A DNA stretch of 64,000 nt. It comes from Clarkia xantiana subsp. parviflora (taxonomy: Eukaryota; Streptophyta; Magnoliopsida; Myrtales; Onagraceae). The notes under the pieces are model-generated. The model worked only from the letters and a program-made list of their open reading frames with translations, was not told where the DNA came from and did not search any database. A program made the position numbers and the translations under genes. The stretch covers positions 2,336,001 through 2,400,000 of the forward strand of contig JAPTYO010000026.1 of NCBI GenBank assembly GCA_036873135.1, read 5' to 3'. This document shows positions 1-10,160 of this stretch, in pieces (position 1 is the first letter of the stretch; every line of letters begins with the position of its first letter).

Positions 1-153
1 ACGGTCATGGAGCGACAGGGTATCTCTAGGTACCCCAAGAAGAAGGAAGGAGAATTTTTGGGTTCCCGCACCGATGGCTACTGTCGGTTCCACCGCGCGA
101 ATGGCCACGACACCAATCATTGTCGAGAATTAAGAAGGAGATCGAAAAGATAA
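1..153 (+). pseudogene. gag: Element A gag C-terminus (zinc knuckle), frameshifted
   Basis: This is the end of a Gag nucleocapsid region. It shows a CHHC-type zinc knuckle (Cys-x2-His-x4-His-x4-Cys within YCRFHRANGHDTNHC) like the other copies in the window. After the final Cys the reading frame shifts relative to the homologues at 22867 and 62590, and a stop follows at about 151. The RS-rich tract that normally follows is still visible in another frame at about 190-240. Gag would package the element RNA in cytoplasmic particles. This copy cannot make an unbroken Gag-Pol. Confidence 0.85.
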
Positions 154-239
154 TCTAGAAGGGGAAGCTTAAGGAGTTTGTCGGGGAGAAACGATGCCGA
201 TCCCGTTCTCGATCCCGATCACGGTACCGTTCCGATCCC

Positions 240-690
240 GTGATCGGTCCCCAAAGAAGAAGAGGTCCGACCCAGAGTCATCTGGTGCTCGAAAGGAGAA
301 GCGGGGCATACCTCGTCCTCCCGGGAGGGTTTGCCGCGGGGGGTGATACCTCGTCCTCCCGGGAGGTTTACGCCTCCAAAATTCCGGCTGCCGTGGTGCT
401 GGGTAAGAGGTCCCGATCCTGGACCCTGAAGGAAGAGATGGTGATCTCCTTCTCATCAGAGGATCTCGTTGGCGTGGAGACTCCGCACGATGACGCTCTG
501 GTTGTGACCATCGACGTGGATGGGTACGAGATGAAACAGATTCTGATCGACGGAGGGAGCTCCTCCGTTATTCTGTTCATGGATGCACTGGAGGCCATGG
601 GGAAAACGAAGAAAGACCTGAAGGAGGCGAACTTCCCGATGGTCAGACTCTCTGGATTTACCTCTATCCGCTAGGAGTGATCACCTTGCC
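240..690 (+). pseudogene. pro: Element A aspartic protease region
   Basis: Retroelement aspartic protease that would cut the Gag-Pol polyprotein. The active-site motif reads LIDGGSSS (a DGG variant of D-T/S-G) at about 545-570, followed by FMDALEAMG. The open frame runs 240-674 and ends in a stop where the homologues read on through a conserved SGSTSYPLG segment, so protease and RT are now in different frames. In intact relatives the same polypeptide continues directly into RT. Confidence 0.85.
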
Positions 691-708
691 AGTGGAGTTT
701 GGTAGTGG

Positions 709-2646
709 GTGGAATCGGAAAGGAGGAACGTGGAGTTTGTGGTAGTTGAGTCCGCGGGGACCTACAACGCGATTATTGGGAGAACTACCATCAACTCCCT
801 GATGGCAGTTGCCTCGATTGTTCATCAGAAGATGAAGTTCCCGACTGACCATGGAGTCGGAGAGGTCAAGGGTGACCAGGTGGCTTCTAGAAAATGTTAT
901 GTCAACGCCACCCGAAGAAGGAGACGAGAGTCCATGACTGTCCTCCAGACAGATGCTGATCCTAGAGAGGAGTTTGGGCGTCCCGCCCCCGTGGACGATC
1001 TGAAGGAAGTCGAGATTGACGGACCTCAGAGGAAGGTGAAAATCAGGTCTGCTTTGACCGAAGAGACAGCCCGAAAATTGATTGAGCTGCTGAAGGAGTT
1101 CAAGGAGCTGTTTGCCTGGTCCCCGAGGGACATGCCAGGAATCAGCCCCGACGTGATTGTGCATGAGCTGAAGATTGATTCCGCGATCAAGCCTATCGCG
1201 CAAAACAGGCGTCCAATGGGCACAGACAAGCGGATCGTGATCCAGCATGAGGTGGGCAGATTGCTCAATGCTGGGTTTATCAAGGAGCTCCGATTCCAGA
1301 CCTGGGTTGCTAATCCGGTATTGGTGAAGAAGAGCAACGGGAAGTGGCGAATGTGCGTTGATTTCCGCGACCTGAACAAGGCTTGCCCGAAGGACTGTTA
1401 CCCGCTCCCGAGAATCGACCAGCTGGTGGATGCCACGTCGGGACATGAGCTGTTGAGCTTCATGGATGCATATTCGGGCTATAACCAGATGAAGATGGCT
1501 AAGGAAGACGCTCCTCACACAGCATTCTATGCAGACAGTGACATCTATCACTACGATGTCATGCCTTTCGGGTTGATCAATGCCGGGGCAACCTACCAGC
1601 GGAAGGTGAACAAGCTGTTCAGTGATATGCTAGGGGACACCATGGAGGCTTATGTGGATGATATGCTGGTGAAGTCCCGACAAGCTGAGGATCATGCGCA
1701 CAACCTAGCCATGGCGTTTGAGCGGATGAGGCTTCATCAGGTTCGCTTAAACCCAACAAAATGTGCCTTCGGAGTCCACTCAGGGAAATTTTTGGGCTTT
1801 ATGGTGAGCCAAAGAGGAAATGAGGTGAACCCCGAGAAGCTGAGGGCGATCGAGGAGATGCAGTCTCCGATAAACCATCGGGAGGTGCAGGTGCTGAATG
1901 GCCGACTGGCTGCAATGAATTGCTTCCTGTCCAACGCAAGTGACCGATCAATGCCATTTTTTGAAGTCCTGAGGGCTAACAAGAAGTTTGAGTGGACCGC
2001 CAAGTGTGAAGAAGCGTTCCAAGCACTCAAGCAGCACCTTCGCACTCTCCCGCCGTTGGTGAAACCGGTTCCAGGCGAGCCGCTCTACCTTTATTTGGCT
2101 GTTTTTGAATTTGCCATTAGCTCTGTGTTAGTGAAGGTTGTCGAGGGTAATCAAGTCCCCGTTTATTATGTAAGCAAGGCGTTTGCTCAGTCTGAATTGA
2201 ATTATCCTGCTGTTGAGAAGTATCTCTTTGCGTTGATTATTACTGCTCGGAAGCTGAGGCCTTACTTCCATGCGCATGAGATTACTGTGTTGACGAACCA
2301 GCCTCTAAAACATTTTTTGAACCGACCGGATGCGTCGGGGAGGTTAGTGAAATGGGCAATCAAGCTTAGTGAGTTTTGCATACACTTCGCTCCGAGAACG
2401 GCTATTAAGGGCCAGGCATTGGCAGATTTCATAGCAGAGTCTACTGCCCCCGATCTGGAAGAAGCGGGCCCTGTAGAGGGGGCAACCACGGAGGTCCCGA
2501 TAGCAGAACAACCAGAGATGGCAGAGCAATCAAAACAGCCAAACGAGGAAAATACGTGGGAGATGTACACGGATGGCTCCTCGAGTTCAGATGGATCAGG
2601 AACGGGGTATGTATTGATACCACCAGGCGGAGGTGAACCGCTGTGA
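709..2646 (+). CDS. pol: Element A pol: reverse transcriptase, RNase H and start of archaeal-type RNase H
   Basis: A 645-residue open frame. RT motifs are VDFRDLNK near residue 216, FMDAYSGYNQ near 250 and the catalytic YVDDM near 314. The RT-linked RNase H follows, with LTNQPLKHFL and the DASGRLVKW segment. The second, archaeal-type RNase H begins with YTDGSSSS near residue 620. A TGA at 2644-2646 replaces an Arg codon that is CGA in the copies at 25350 and 60085, and splits this domain from its remainder. The enzyme would copy element RNA into cDNA in particles. Only the one stop separates it from the integrase frame. Confidence 0.93.
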   Translation: MESERRNVEFVVVESAGTYNAIIGRTTINSLMAVASIVHQKMKFPTDHGVGEVKGDQVASRKCYVNATRRRRRESMTVLQTDADPREEFGRPAPVDDLKEVEIDGPQRKVKIRSALTEETARKLIELLKEFKELFAWSPRDMPGISPDVIVHELKIDSAIKPIAQNRRPMGTDKRIVIQHEVGRLLNAGFIKELRFQTWVANPVLVKKSNGKWRMCVDFRDLNKACPKDCYPLPRIDQLVDATSGHELLSFMDAYSGYNQMKMAKEDAPHTAFYADSDIYHYDVMPFGLINAGATYQRKVNKLFSDMLGDTMEAYVDDMLVKSRQAEDHAHNLAMAFERMRLHQVRLNPTKCAFGVHSGKFLGFMVSQRGNEVNPEKLRAIEEMQSPINHREVQVLNGRLAAMNCFLSNASDRSMPFFEVLRANKKFEWTAKCEEAFQALKQHLRTLPPLVKPVPGEPLYLYLAVFEFAISSVLVKVVEGNQVPVYYVSKAFAQSELNYPAVEKYLFALIITARKLRPYFHAHEITVLTNQPLKHFLNRPDASGRLVKWAIKLSEFCIHFAPRTAIKGQALADFIAESTAPDLEEAGPVEGATTEVPIAEQPEMAEQSKQPNEENTWEMYTDGSSSSDGSGTGYVLIPPGGGEPL

Positions 2647-2652
2647 TATGCT

Positions 2653-4284
2653 TTGGCCTTAACATTTAGGGCCACGAACAACGAAGCTGAGTATGAGGCT
2701 CTTATCACGGGCCTGAAAATTGCCAAAGGTACGGGAGTCGCTCACTTGAGAGTGAAGTGTGACGCGGCCTTGATTGTGAATCAGGTTCAAGGGCGATACG
2801 AGGCGAAGAGCCCGATAATGAGGAAGTACCTGCGCGAGGTACAAGCTTTGAAGGAGAGCTTTAAAAGCTTCGACATCGAGGCGATCCCGAGGGAGGAAAA
2901 CGTGGAGGCAGACGCCTTGAGCAAATTTGCCCTAGGGGCACCCTTGGAGGAAAGTTGGAAGGTGCACTTCTTGGAGAAGATGATCTTGTCGACCACCGAC
3001 CCGACACAGGTGTGTGCTTTTGAAGCCGGATCGGAGGAGGAGCCCACTTGGATGACCCCGATAGTCACGTACCTGACTACGGGGGCAGTCCCCGATGACA
3101 AAGTAGTAGCCGACAGGATGCGTCGAATCGCGGCTAATTACGTGATGCTGGACCATCAGCTATACAAGAAGGGCTGGTTCTCGACTCCGTACTTGAAGTG
3201 TGTGGCTGAGCCCGACATAAGCCGAATCCTAAAATTGGTGCATGAAGAGGTCGCGGCTTGTCATGAAGGGGCCCGATCCATTATGAGGAAAATGCTGAAC
3301 TTGGGCTATTATTGGCCTACGATGAGCAAAGAGGCAACGGCGTTGGTCCGGTCCTGTGACGCGTGCCAGAGGTACGCCCCAAGTATTGTGGCTCCGGCTG
3401 CTAATCTGACGTCCATCAAGAGCGCTTGGCCCTTCGCGCAGTGGGGCGTCGACTTGGTGGGACCTCTTCCGCAACAACAAGGTCAGTGTAAGTATTTGCT
3501 TGTAGCTATCGATTATTTTTCGAAATGGATAGAGGCAAAGGCGTTGGCCAGAACGACGGGGAACCAGATCGTCAAGTTCCTCCAAACCCATATTGTGTCC
3601 AGATACGGGATTCCTAAGGTGGTGATAAGCGACAATGGTCCACCGTTTAACGGGTCTCAGGTGAAGGAGTATCTGGAGGAGTTGAATATCGAGCATCGGA
3701 CAGCTTCTGTACGACATGCTCAGACTAATGGCCAGGTGGAATCAGCCAACAAAATCGTGATGGATGGCCTGAAGAAGAGGGTTTATGCCTTGAAGAGCAA
3801 ATGGCTGAACGAGCTGGAAAACGTGCTTTGGGCCGTTAGAACAACACCCAAACGAGCAACTGGGGAGACTCCGTTTGGCCTTGTTTATGGCACAGAGGCT
3901 GTTGCTCCCGTGGAGGTAGCTGTGGCATCCCATCGGATGAGATATTACGAGCCTTTGACGAATGATGAGATGAGACGTCTAGATTTAGACTTGCTCGAAG
4001 AGAAGAAGCGAGAAGCCGACGAAGTCCAGGCTCGAATGCGTTTGGTGACGGCCAGGTATTACAATCGGCGAGTCAAGTCCCGACAATTCTTCGTCGGGGA
4101 GCTAGTTTGGCGTCGCAACGAGTTTACCCTTTTGGATCGAATCAGCAAGATGTCACCAAAATGGGAAGGACCTTACAAGGTCGTGGGGATGCCAGCTCCA
4201 AATGCGTACAAGTTGGAAGACCTCGATGGCAGAGCGTTAAAGCCTTATTTTAGTGGCGAACACTTGAAGAAACACCATGCTTGA
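2653..4284 (+). CDS. pol: Element A pol: archaeal-type RNase H and integrase
   Basis: A 543-residue open frame in phase with the RT frame before the stop at 2644. The archaeal-type RNase H continues with NNEAEYEAL (residue 9), KCDAAL and EADALSK. Integrase then shows a zinc-binding HHCC region (HEEVAACHEGA, later SCDACQ near 233) and a DDE core: D in GVDLVGP near 265, D in ISDNGPP near 325, E in GQVESANK near 360. A WEGPYKVVG module lies near the C-terminus. The protein ends HLKKHHA as in the other copies. Among the five copies this integrase looks the least damaged. Confidence 0.93.
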   Translation: MALTFRATNNEAEYEALITGLKIAKGTGVAHLRVKCDAALIVNQVQGRYEAKSPIMRKYLREVQALKESFKSFDIEAIPREENVEADALSKFALGAPLEESWKVHFLEKMILSTTDPTQVCAFEAGSEEEPTWMTPIVTYLTTGAVPDDKVVADRMRRIAANYVMLDHQLYKKGWFSTPYLKCVAEPDISRILKLVHEEVAACHEGARSIMRKMLNLGYYWPTMSKEATALVRSCDACQRYAPSIVAPAANLTSIKSAWPFAQWGVDLVGPLPQQQGQCKYLLVAIDYFSKWIEAKALARTTGNQIVKFLQTHIVSRYGIPKVVISDNGPPFNGSQVKEYLEELNIEHRTASVRHAQTNGQVESANKIVMDGLKKRVYALKSKWLNELENVLWAVRTTPKRATGETPFGLVYGTEAVAPVEVAVASHRMRYYEPLTNDEMRRLDLDLLEEKKREADEVQARMRLVTARYYNRRVKSRQFFVGELVWRRNEFTLLDRISKMSPKWEGPYKVVGMPAPNAYKLEDLDGRALKPYFSGEHLKKHHA

Positions 4285-4286
4285 TG

Positions 4287-4880
4287 AAAAGTCGCCTTAA
4301 ATGGTGCCTAATGAAAATTCGCCTTAAGTGGTGCTCGATGTAAAATCGCCTTAAGTGGTGTATGTTATTTATCGTTTGATTCGATGTAAGCAAATATTGT
4401 GCCATCAATAAATAAAGAGGTTGCTTCCAATTAGAGTTATTCTTAGATTTATTCTAAGCGTTATAAAGTCGTCTTGAGTGGTGCACGAGAAAAGTCGCCT
4501 TGAGTGGTGCACGAGAAAAGTCGCCTTGAGTGGTGCACGAGAAAAGTCGCCTTGAGTGGTGCACGAGATTAAGTCGTCTTAAGTGATGCATGGGATTAAG
4601 TCGTCTTAAGTGATGCATGATTCTTAGATTTACTCTAAGTGTTGTTAAATTCGTCTTAAGTGATGCACGAGATTAAGTCGTCTTAACTGATACATGATTC
4701 TTGGATTTGTTCTAAGTATTGGAAAGTCGCCTTAAGTGGTGCATGATGGTAAGTCACCTTAAGTGGTGCAAGTTAGTAAATCGTCTTAAGTGATGTATGA
4801 GAATATCTTAAGTGTCGAGGTTTCGACTTAAGTAAGTATAGTAAAGTCACTTTGAGAAGTGCAATGGAAAATCGAAACTA
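4287..4880 (+). repeat. Element A 3' region: tandem repeats of about 24-30 bp
   Basis: Many imperfect copies of a unit like AAGTCGCCTTAAGTGGTGCA, each with a CTTAAG palindrome, run from the pol stop to about 4880. Four near-identical 27-bp copies lie around 4470-4570. They are interspersed with a short hairpin (CTTAGATTTATTCTAAG type) at about 4442 and 4622. No coding potential. Hypervariable tandem repeats after pol are known for Tat/Ogre elements. Confidence 0.9.
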
Positions 4881-4959
4881 AGAAAGTCTGATATTAATGG
4901 GGCTCGAAGGACCGATGATTACAAAAGGAGGAGAATACAAGGACTCTAAAGATAAGCAG

Positions 4960-5348
4960 TTAGGCTTGGTCCTTGTTGGCGGCATCAGCGGGAGCAGGGT
5001 CCACGAGGTCTGTGGCAGAAGGCTCCACAGGGTCAGCCGCGGGAGGGTCGACTATCGGGGCCATGGGATCGAGGAGTTTTTGATGAAGAAGTAGCTCCTC
5101 TTCACTCTGAACTTGTGGTATGCATTTCCTGCCTTGAGCATCGGCTTCTCTGGTGTAGATGATGCATCCCTCCCGGAGAGCTGCATCGTAAGCAGTGTTG
5201 AAAGGCTTCCTCCCCTCGGAACTAGATCCGCTGTCTGAAATCAGGCATGGAAAGGCACATTGGGTTTTCCCAGGAAATTACAAACAAACCAAGCAGAGAT
5301 GAAGGAAGGAGATAGGCGAACAATAAATAAGAAACCCTTACCAGACAT
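4960..5348 (-). pseudogene. Element A antisense gene, miniaturised deletion form
   Basis: On the strand opposite to pol. Exon 1 is ATGTCTG at 5348-5342, intron 1 is 5341-5235 (107 bp, GT...CAG), and exon 2 runs 5234-4960. Compared with the intact exon at 54982-55790 most of the gene is deleted: the N-terminus up to AALREGC, a short piece of the middle, and the acidic C-terminus ending ANKDQA remain. After the predicted splice the exons form one open frame of about 93 codons ending TAA at 4960-4962. The out-of-frame middle piece (homologous to the YFFI..SSIPWPR segment elsewhere) shows the deletions were not simply in frame, so coding of a functional protein is doubtful. Confidence 0.6.
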
Positions 5349-5506
5349 GATGATTGAAGGTTGGAAGAACAAACTTGACGTTGCCGGAAAGGTGATCGGA
5401 GGAACACTAAGGTCTTTGGAATTGCAGAGCTTGAATTCGCAGAGAAGTTGCAGAGAGCTTTTGAAAATTCGGAGATGGTAAAAGGAAATTGTACCCTGGG
5501 TGAGGG

Positions 5507-5513
5507 TTTTATA
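5507..5513 (-). promoter_or_regulatory. TATA box of the element A antisense gene
   Basis: TATAAAA read on the minus strand, followed by CCCT, about 160 bp upstream of the antisense ATG at 5348. The same TATAAAACCCT context occurs upstream of the antisense genes at 12559, 30415 and 54702, which supports a conserved promoter. Confidence 0.6.
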
Positions 5514-5880
5514 GGCGAAGAAGACGGTCGAAGGGGCGCTTTGATCTGAATCATCGAAGTTGAAGCGTTCTGATCTGGACCGTTGAGATGAAACGTGCAG
5601 AATGGCAACGGGCGCAATGATGAAACAGCATGAAAAGCACTTTTCAGAAAAAGCAGGCGCGAAAAATCAGGCACGGGTACTGAGGACGTCGCTTCGTTAT
5701 CTACTGCATTTGATGGCTGGGGAACCGAGGAGTCCTCTCGGATTGGGCAGTTATCCACAAGGTATTGAGGAAACGTGAACGAGAAGACTTGTACTAAGTG
5801 TGCCAAGGGAAAGATCCCCGACTCCGACGTCGGGAGGTCGGGAGTTGGAAAGACACGACGAATTGTAAGTCCCTCATGTC

Positions 5881-5891
5881 TTGGGGGCAAA
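5881..5891 (+). other. Element A polypurine tract
   Basis: TTGGGGGCAAA lies directly before the 3' LTR and is repeated at the same place in the other Tat-type copies. It would prime plus-strand DNA synthesis. Confidence 0.8.
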
Positions 5892-6608
5892 TGATGGGTT
5901 CCGCTATGGCCGTTGGGCCCTTTAACGGTGAGGAAACGGTGAATAGGCCCACTGGGCCCTAAATGGAGGTCAAGATGACCCAGGCGAAGGGTCCCGACAG
6001 AGGGAGTCCCGATGATGAAAGGTCGCGACAGAGTCGGTCCCGATTGGTGAGCTGGACGCTCCCGATGAGATGCCTTTAAGTAGGCCCCGATGACGAATCC
6101 CTGAGAACGATTGGCCCTGTCACGATGACGAGGGGCCCCGAGCGGTGACACAACGAGATAACTCTGGAGTCCCCGATGTTAGTCGGGACTAGCCATCAGA
6201 GGTTAAGGCCGAGATACGCAGGGCGTGGCCGAGATACACAGAGCGTAGTTAAGATACGCGGAGCGTGGCCGAGATACGCGGGGCGTGGCCGAGATAAGCG
6301 AGATCATGGCCTAGATAGGCGGGATTGTGCATGAGATACGCGGGATACGGGCTAACCACTCCAACGGTTCACCAGGTAACTGAGGTACCTCTCCGCCTAT
6401 AAAAGGGCAGAGGTCACCTCAGATCGATTACGTTTTTGAGATACGTTATTTGAGATTACTGCTTGCCAGCCCACACGAGATACTCATTTAAGCATCGGAG
6501 AGGGATTCTGGGTCACCGCCCGGTCTATCCCCTCTTGTAGGATTGCGTGGAGCGAAGGAGCTAGGATCGCCGTCAAAGATCGTACCGGAGTTCTGTCGTG
6601 ATCCAACA
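5892..6608 (+). repeat. Element A 3' LTR (717 bp)
   Basis: Starts TGATGGGTTCC and ends AATCCAACA, matching the LTR ends of elements B, C and I. U3 carries repeated GAGATACGCGGGGCGTGGCC-type units of about 20 bp at about 6200-6350. A TATAAAA box lies at 6398-6404, so the LTR would drive sense transcription rightwards. Confidence 0.93.
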
Positions 6609-7760
6609 GGGGGTGTCGTGAAAGAATTCACACTATTTTCATTTTCAATCTAATAGATCAGTCTTTTGAAAACGGTTATCCTATTGCAAATTACCGGAAC
6701 GGGAATTTTCAAATAAGCATACCCGATCTTGGTTTTCCCAAGGCCCTTATGATTTTGTAAAATTACCCGATAATTTACGCATGCATATTTATAATTATAC
6801 TACATCTTGCGAATCATCATACCATGCCATAAATATCGAACAAAACATGCTTACGTGTCATGCGTCTAATATTCCTAGAATACATAATTCTACGTAAAGT
6901 AAATTATCACATGCGTTCTATTGTGAACATCCTAGCTTATGCGTCAAAACATGCAATATCCGCACACGTCATTCATAATTGGTGACTGGAATTTTCGGTT
7001 TTATAAAACGCTTCGAAAATATTAGGGGCTGTTTTGCAATTCATGCTTACAATCAATCATGCGAATTTCTAGGCATGGATTCTAGGCACTTTCAATCAGC
7101 ATAGCATGTCTATCCTATTGCGCAAACCATATATTTAAATCCCAGATATCAATGCTCGCAATATAATATACAGCTAGCTTGACTAAGTCAAGACGACAGT
7201 TCTAATTATATCAAAATTTATGATGCAGAAAGTAAACAATTGCAAATCAGCCCACTAATTTAATCCAGTCCCAAAAACATGCAAGTCCGAGATCCATCCC
7301 CATAATCGAAACCATGCATTAAGGTTTTGATTGAAACCGTGTATTAAAACACAAACCCTAAGAGCACTGTTTAGGCTAATTTTAAAGTTCGAAAACATTT
7401 TAGATTTAAAATTTGACATCCTATTTTATTGAACAATTTAAAATTTCCGAAAATTTTAAAGAGGTTCGGTCCAAATTTTAAAATCCGGTTCAACTCGGTC
7501 TGTTTTTTAAAATTCCGGTTTGGTCCGAAACAGTTCAATAAAATAAGATAGTTGTTCGGTTTATCACTCAAAACCGGTTAGGTTAGGTTCAATTTAGTTA
7601 CTATGGTCCGACCCGACCCGATTAAGAAAACCCGGATAGGTTTATCTCGATCCGGTTTAGCAATTGGACTGGCCCATGAACCCTAGGGTTCGGCCGAAAT
7701 AATCCTATAGGCTAAGTTGGGTTTTGAGATCCACCATAAAACTTAACTTAGCCATAAAAA
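6609..7760. other. Non-coding flank of element A; possible LTR start at 6614
   Basis: No supported gene. Directly after GGGGG the sequence begins TGTCGTGAAAG, which looks like a PPT followed by the TG end of another LTR, but no matching second LTR or CA end was found in the window. Short open frames such as one at 7371-7571 are low-complexity and not credible. Confidence 0.35.
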
Positions 7761-7807
7761 AATTATTAATTATATAAAATAATTTCCAATAATGCTTATA
7801 TATATAT

Positions 7808-8031
7808 AAAAATTCGGCATATGTATATATATTTTTATAAATATTGTCAAGATTCTATCTTTGAGATGTAAATCAATCATCAATATAAAAATATATTAAT
7901 ATACAATTTTGGCCGAATTATATATATAAATTCGGTACTTATATATATATATTGTCAAGATTCTATCTTTAAGATCCAAATCAATCAACAATATAAATAT
8001 ATATATTAATATATTTTCAGCCGAATTATAT
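7808..8031. repeat. Two tandem copies of an about 118-bp AT-rich unit
   Basis: Both copies contain AAATTCGG, then TTGTCAAGATTCTATCTTT, then AATCAATCA, and end GCCGAATTATATAT. The first starts near 7810 and the second near 7928. They abut the foldback element on its left. Confidence 0.7.
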
Positions 8032-8522
8032 ATACTAGATACCTGCGCGCGCTACGCGCGTGCGCGTTGTCTTCATGAGAGTGTTGTAATGACATCATTA
8101 GAATGACTCCGAGAATGATACAAGATCGGCTCGATTCCTAGGATGATACAAGAATATAACCGTATTTTCTTAAAAAAATTCAATAAAACTATGTAACATA
8201 CTGTTATAATGAAAATAAAAAAAAAATTCTAAAAAATTTAAAGTAAAATGCTCGAGGGACCGGGAGCAAGAACATTCACTATAGAGCTCCCGGTCCCTTG
8301 AGCATTTTACTTTAAATTTTCTAGAATTTTTTTTTATTTTCATTATAACAATATGTTACATAGTTTTATTGAATTTTTTTTAAGAAAATACGGTTATGTT
8401 CTTGTATCATCCTACGAATCGAGCCGATCTTGTATCATTCTCGGAGTCATTCTAATGATGTCATTATAACACTCTCATGAAGACAACGCGGACGCGCGTA
8501 GCGCGCGCAGGTATCTAGTATA
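8031..8522. mobile_element. Foldback/MITE-like element with 237-bp inverted arms
   Basis: Positions 8031-8267 and 8286-8522 are reverse complements with no net length difference and only about eight to ten mismatches by eye, around an 18-bp loop. The ends read CTAGATACCTGCGCGCGC. The element can be drawn as 8035-8518 flanked by TA on both sides, as in Tc1/mariner-type MITEs, but TATA-rich flanks make the boundary uncertain. No coding capacity. Confidence 0.8.
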
Positions 8523-8706
8523 AGCATTAGGGAAATCCACTTAAGTGGATTAAAATATCAATTTACTTTTGTTTATGATTATAGACATACGTGAGCATTG
8601 CAAAAAAAATTGACTTAATTTATGTAAAATATAACATATTATATAAAGTTTTGAACAAATTGTTAAAAAATTATAATAATGCTCGAGAGACTAAGAATCA
8701 TTTAAT

Positions 8707-10160
8707 GTGTTTTTGCTTCTTTTTCGTTGAACAACTGAGAGCCCTTTGGTGGGTGATTTTTTTTAATCAGGTTTTGGTCTTATATTATCAGAGCTAATAA
8801 TGCAATTTGTAGTTCTTTAAAGCCGGACTCATTATGTCTCAAGACGACAATGCGCACACTTCTAGCATATACCAGTATATTTAATATACATATTAGAAAA
8901 AAACGCTTAAGCCAATTAAGAAAAAGTTAATTTGATTATATTTTGCAATTGTAGATTTATATGCACATAATAGTAGGGCTAATTTAGTTATGACTATTCA
9001 AAATTAACTAAGTTTTTTTGAAATAATAAAAATACGCTGAAAGTGGAAAAACAAATGAAAGAACCAATTTTCAACAATAAATCATACTTTGTATCATAAC
9101 GTTTATTCGTGAAAATATATTAATATTATTGGCTATTAACGTATCATCATGAGCTTACAACGATATGCATTAGAAATACATTAATATTATTAGTTAAATT
9201 TCCAAATATGATCATGCGATTCCGATAATTTTTTCTCTCGGTCCATCTAGTATTTATTTTAAATTTTTAGATTATTTTTAAACATGATATAATATTATTT
9301 TTCACAATTTAAGTGAATTTCAGTATTCGGAACTTGTTAATACAATTAAGTATTAAGATAGTAACAAAAGTTCATTAACATATATATATGGTAAAGACGT
9401 ATGGCTTTTATGCATTAAATTGTAGGTGGGTATATGTTTTTGCTCATTTTTCGTTGAACAACAAAGAATCCCTTGGTGCGTAATTTTTTTTTAATCAAGT
9501 TCTATTCTTATATTATCAGAGCTAATGATGCATTTGTAATTCCATAAAGCCAGACTCATTATGTCCCAAGACGACAATACACACACTTCTAGCATATACC
9601 AGTATATTTAATATTAATATACACATTAGGAAAAACCACTTAAGCCAATTAAGAAAAAGTTAATTTGATTATATTTTGCAATTGTAGATGTATATGCACA
9701 TAATAGTAGGGCTAATATTTATGTCACTATTCAAAATCAATAAAAAAATTTTGAAATAATAAAAATACGCTAAAAGTGGAAAAGGAAAATCAAAGAACCA
9801 CTTTTCAACAATAAATCATGATTTGTATCATAACATTTATTCGTGAAAATGTATTAATAATAGTGGTTCTTAACGTATCATCATGAACTTACAACGATAT
9901 GCATTAGAAATACATTAATATTGTTAGTTAAATTTCAAAACATGATCATCATGCGATTCTGATGATTTTTTTTTTCTCTCGGTCCATCTAGAATTTATTT
10001 TAAATTTTTAAATTATATTTAAACTTGATATAATTTTTTTTTTCATAATTTAAGTTAATTTTAGTATTCGAACCGTTTAATACAATTAAGTATTAAGAGA
10101 GTAGTAAATACTTTATTAGCATAGATGGTAAAGATTTTTGGCTTTTATGCATTAAATCAT
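8707..10160. repeat. Tandem duplication, two copies of an about 727-bp AT-rich unit
   Basis: Copy 1 (about 8707-9430) and copy 2 (about 9434-10160) share in order TTTTTCGTTGAACAAC, TTATATTATCAGAGCTAAT, CTTCTAGCATATACCAGTAT, AACAATAAATCAT and GGCTTTTATGCATTAAAT at a constant offset of about 727. They differ by scattered substitutions and small indels, so the duplication is old. Nothing coding is seen. Confidence 0.75.

Larger units (their letters stand above)
1..6608 (+). mobile_element. Element A: Tat-type Ty3/gypsy LTR retrotransposon, 5' end outside window
   Basis: Contains, in order, the end of gag, protease, RT, RNase H, archaeal-type RNase H, integrase, a tandem-repeat 3' region, an antisense gene remnant, a PPT and a 3' LTR ending AATCCAACA at 6608. 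The dual RNase H arrangement is a hallmark of the Tat lineage. The 5' LTR and most of gag lie left of the window. The five bases after the LTR (6609-6613) are GGGGG and would be the target duplication, which cannot be confirmed without the left end. Confidence 0.93.

Noticed and set aside
664..1551. 295-codon minus-strand frame opposite RT, with similar frames opposite the other RT copies
   Set aside because: GC-rich codon shadow of pol; no domain, start context or independent conservation.
5222..6151. 309-codon minus-strand frame across LTR and leader of the element A antisense gene
   Set aside because: Crosses the LTR, PPT and TATA box; composition-driven. The real antisense exon is in another frame.
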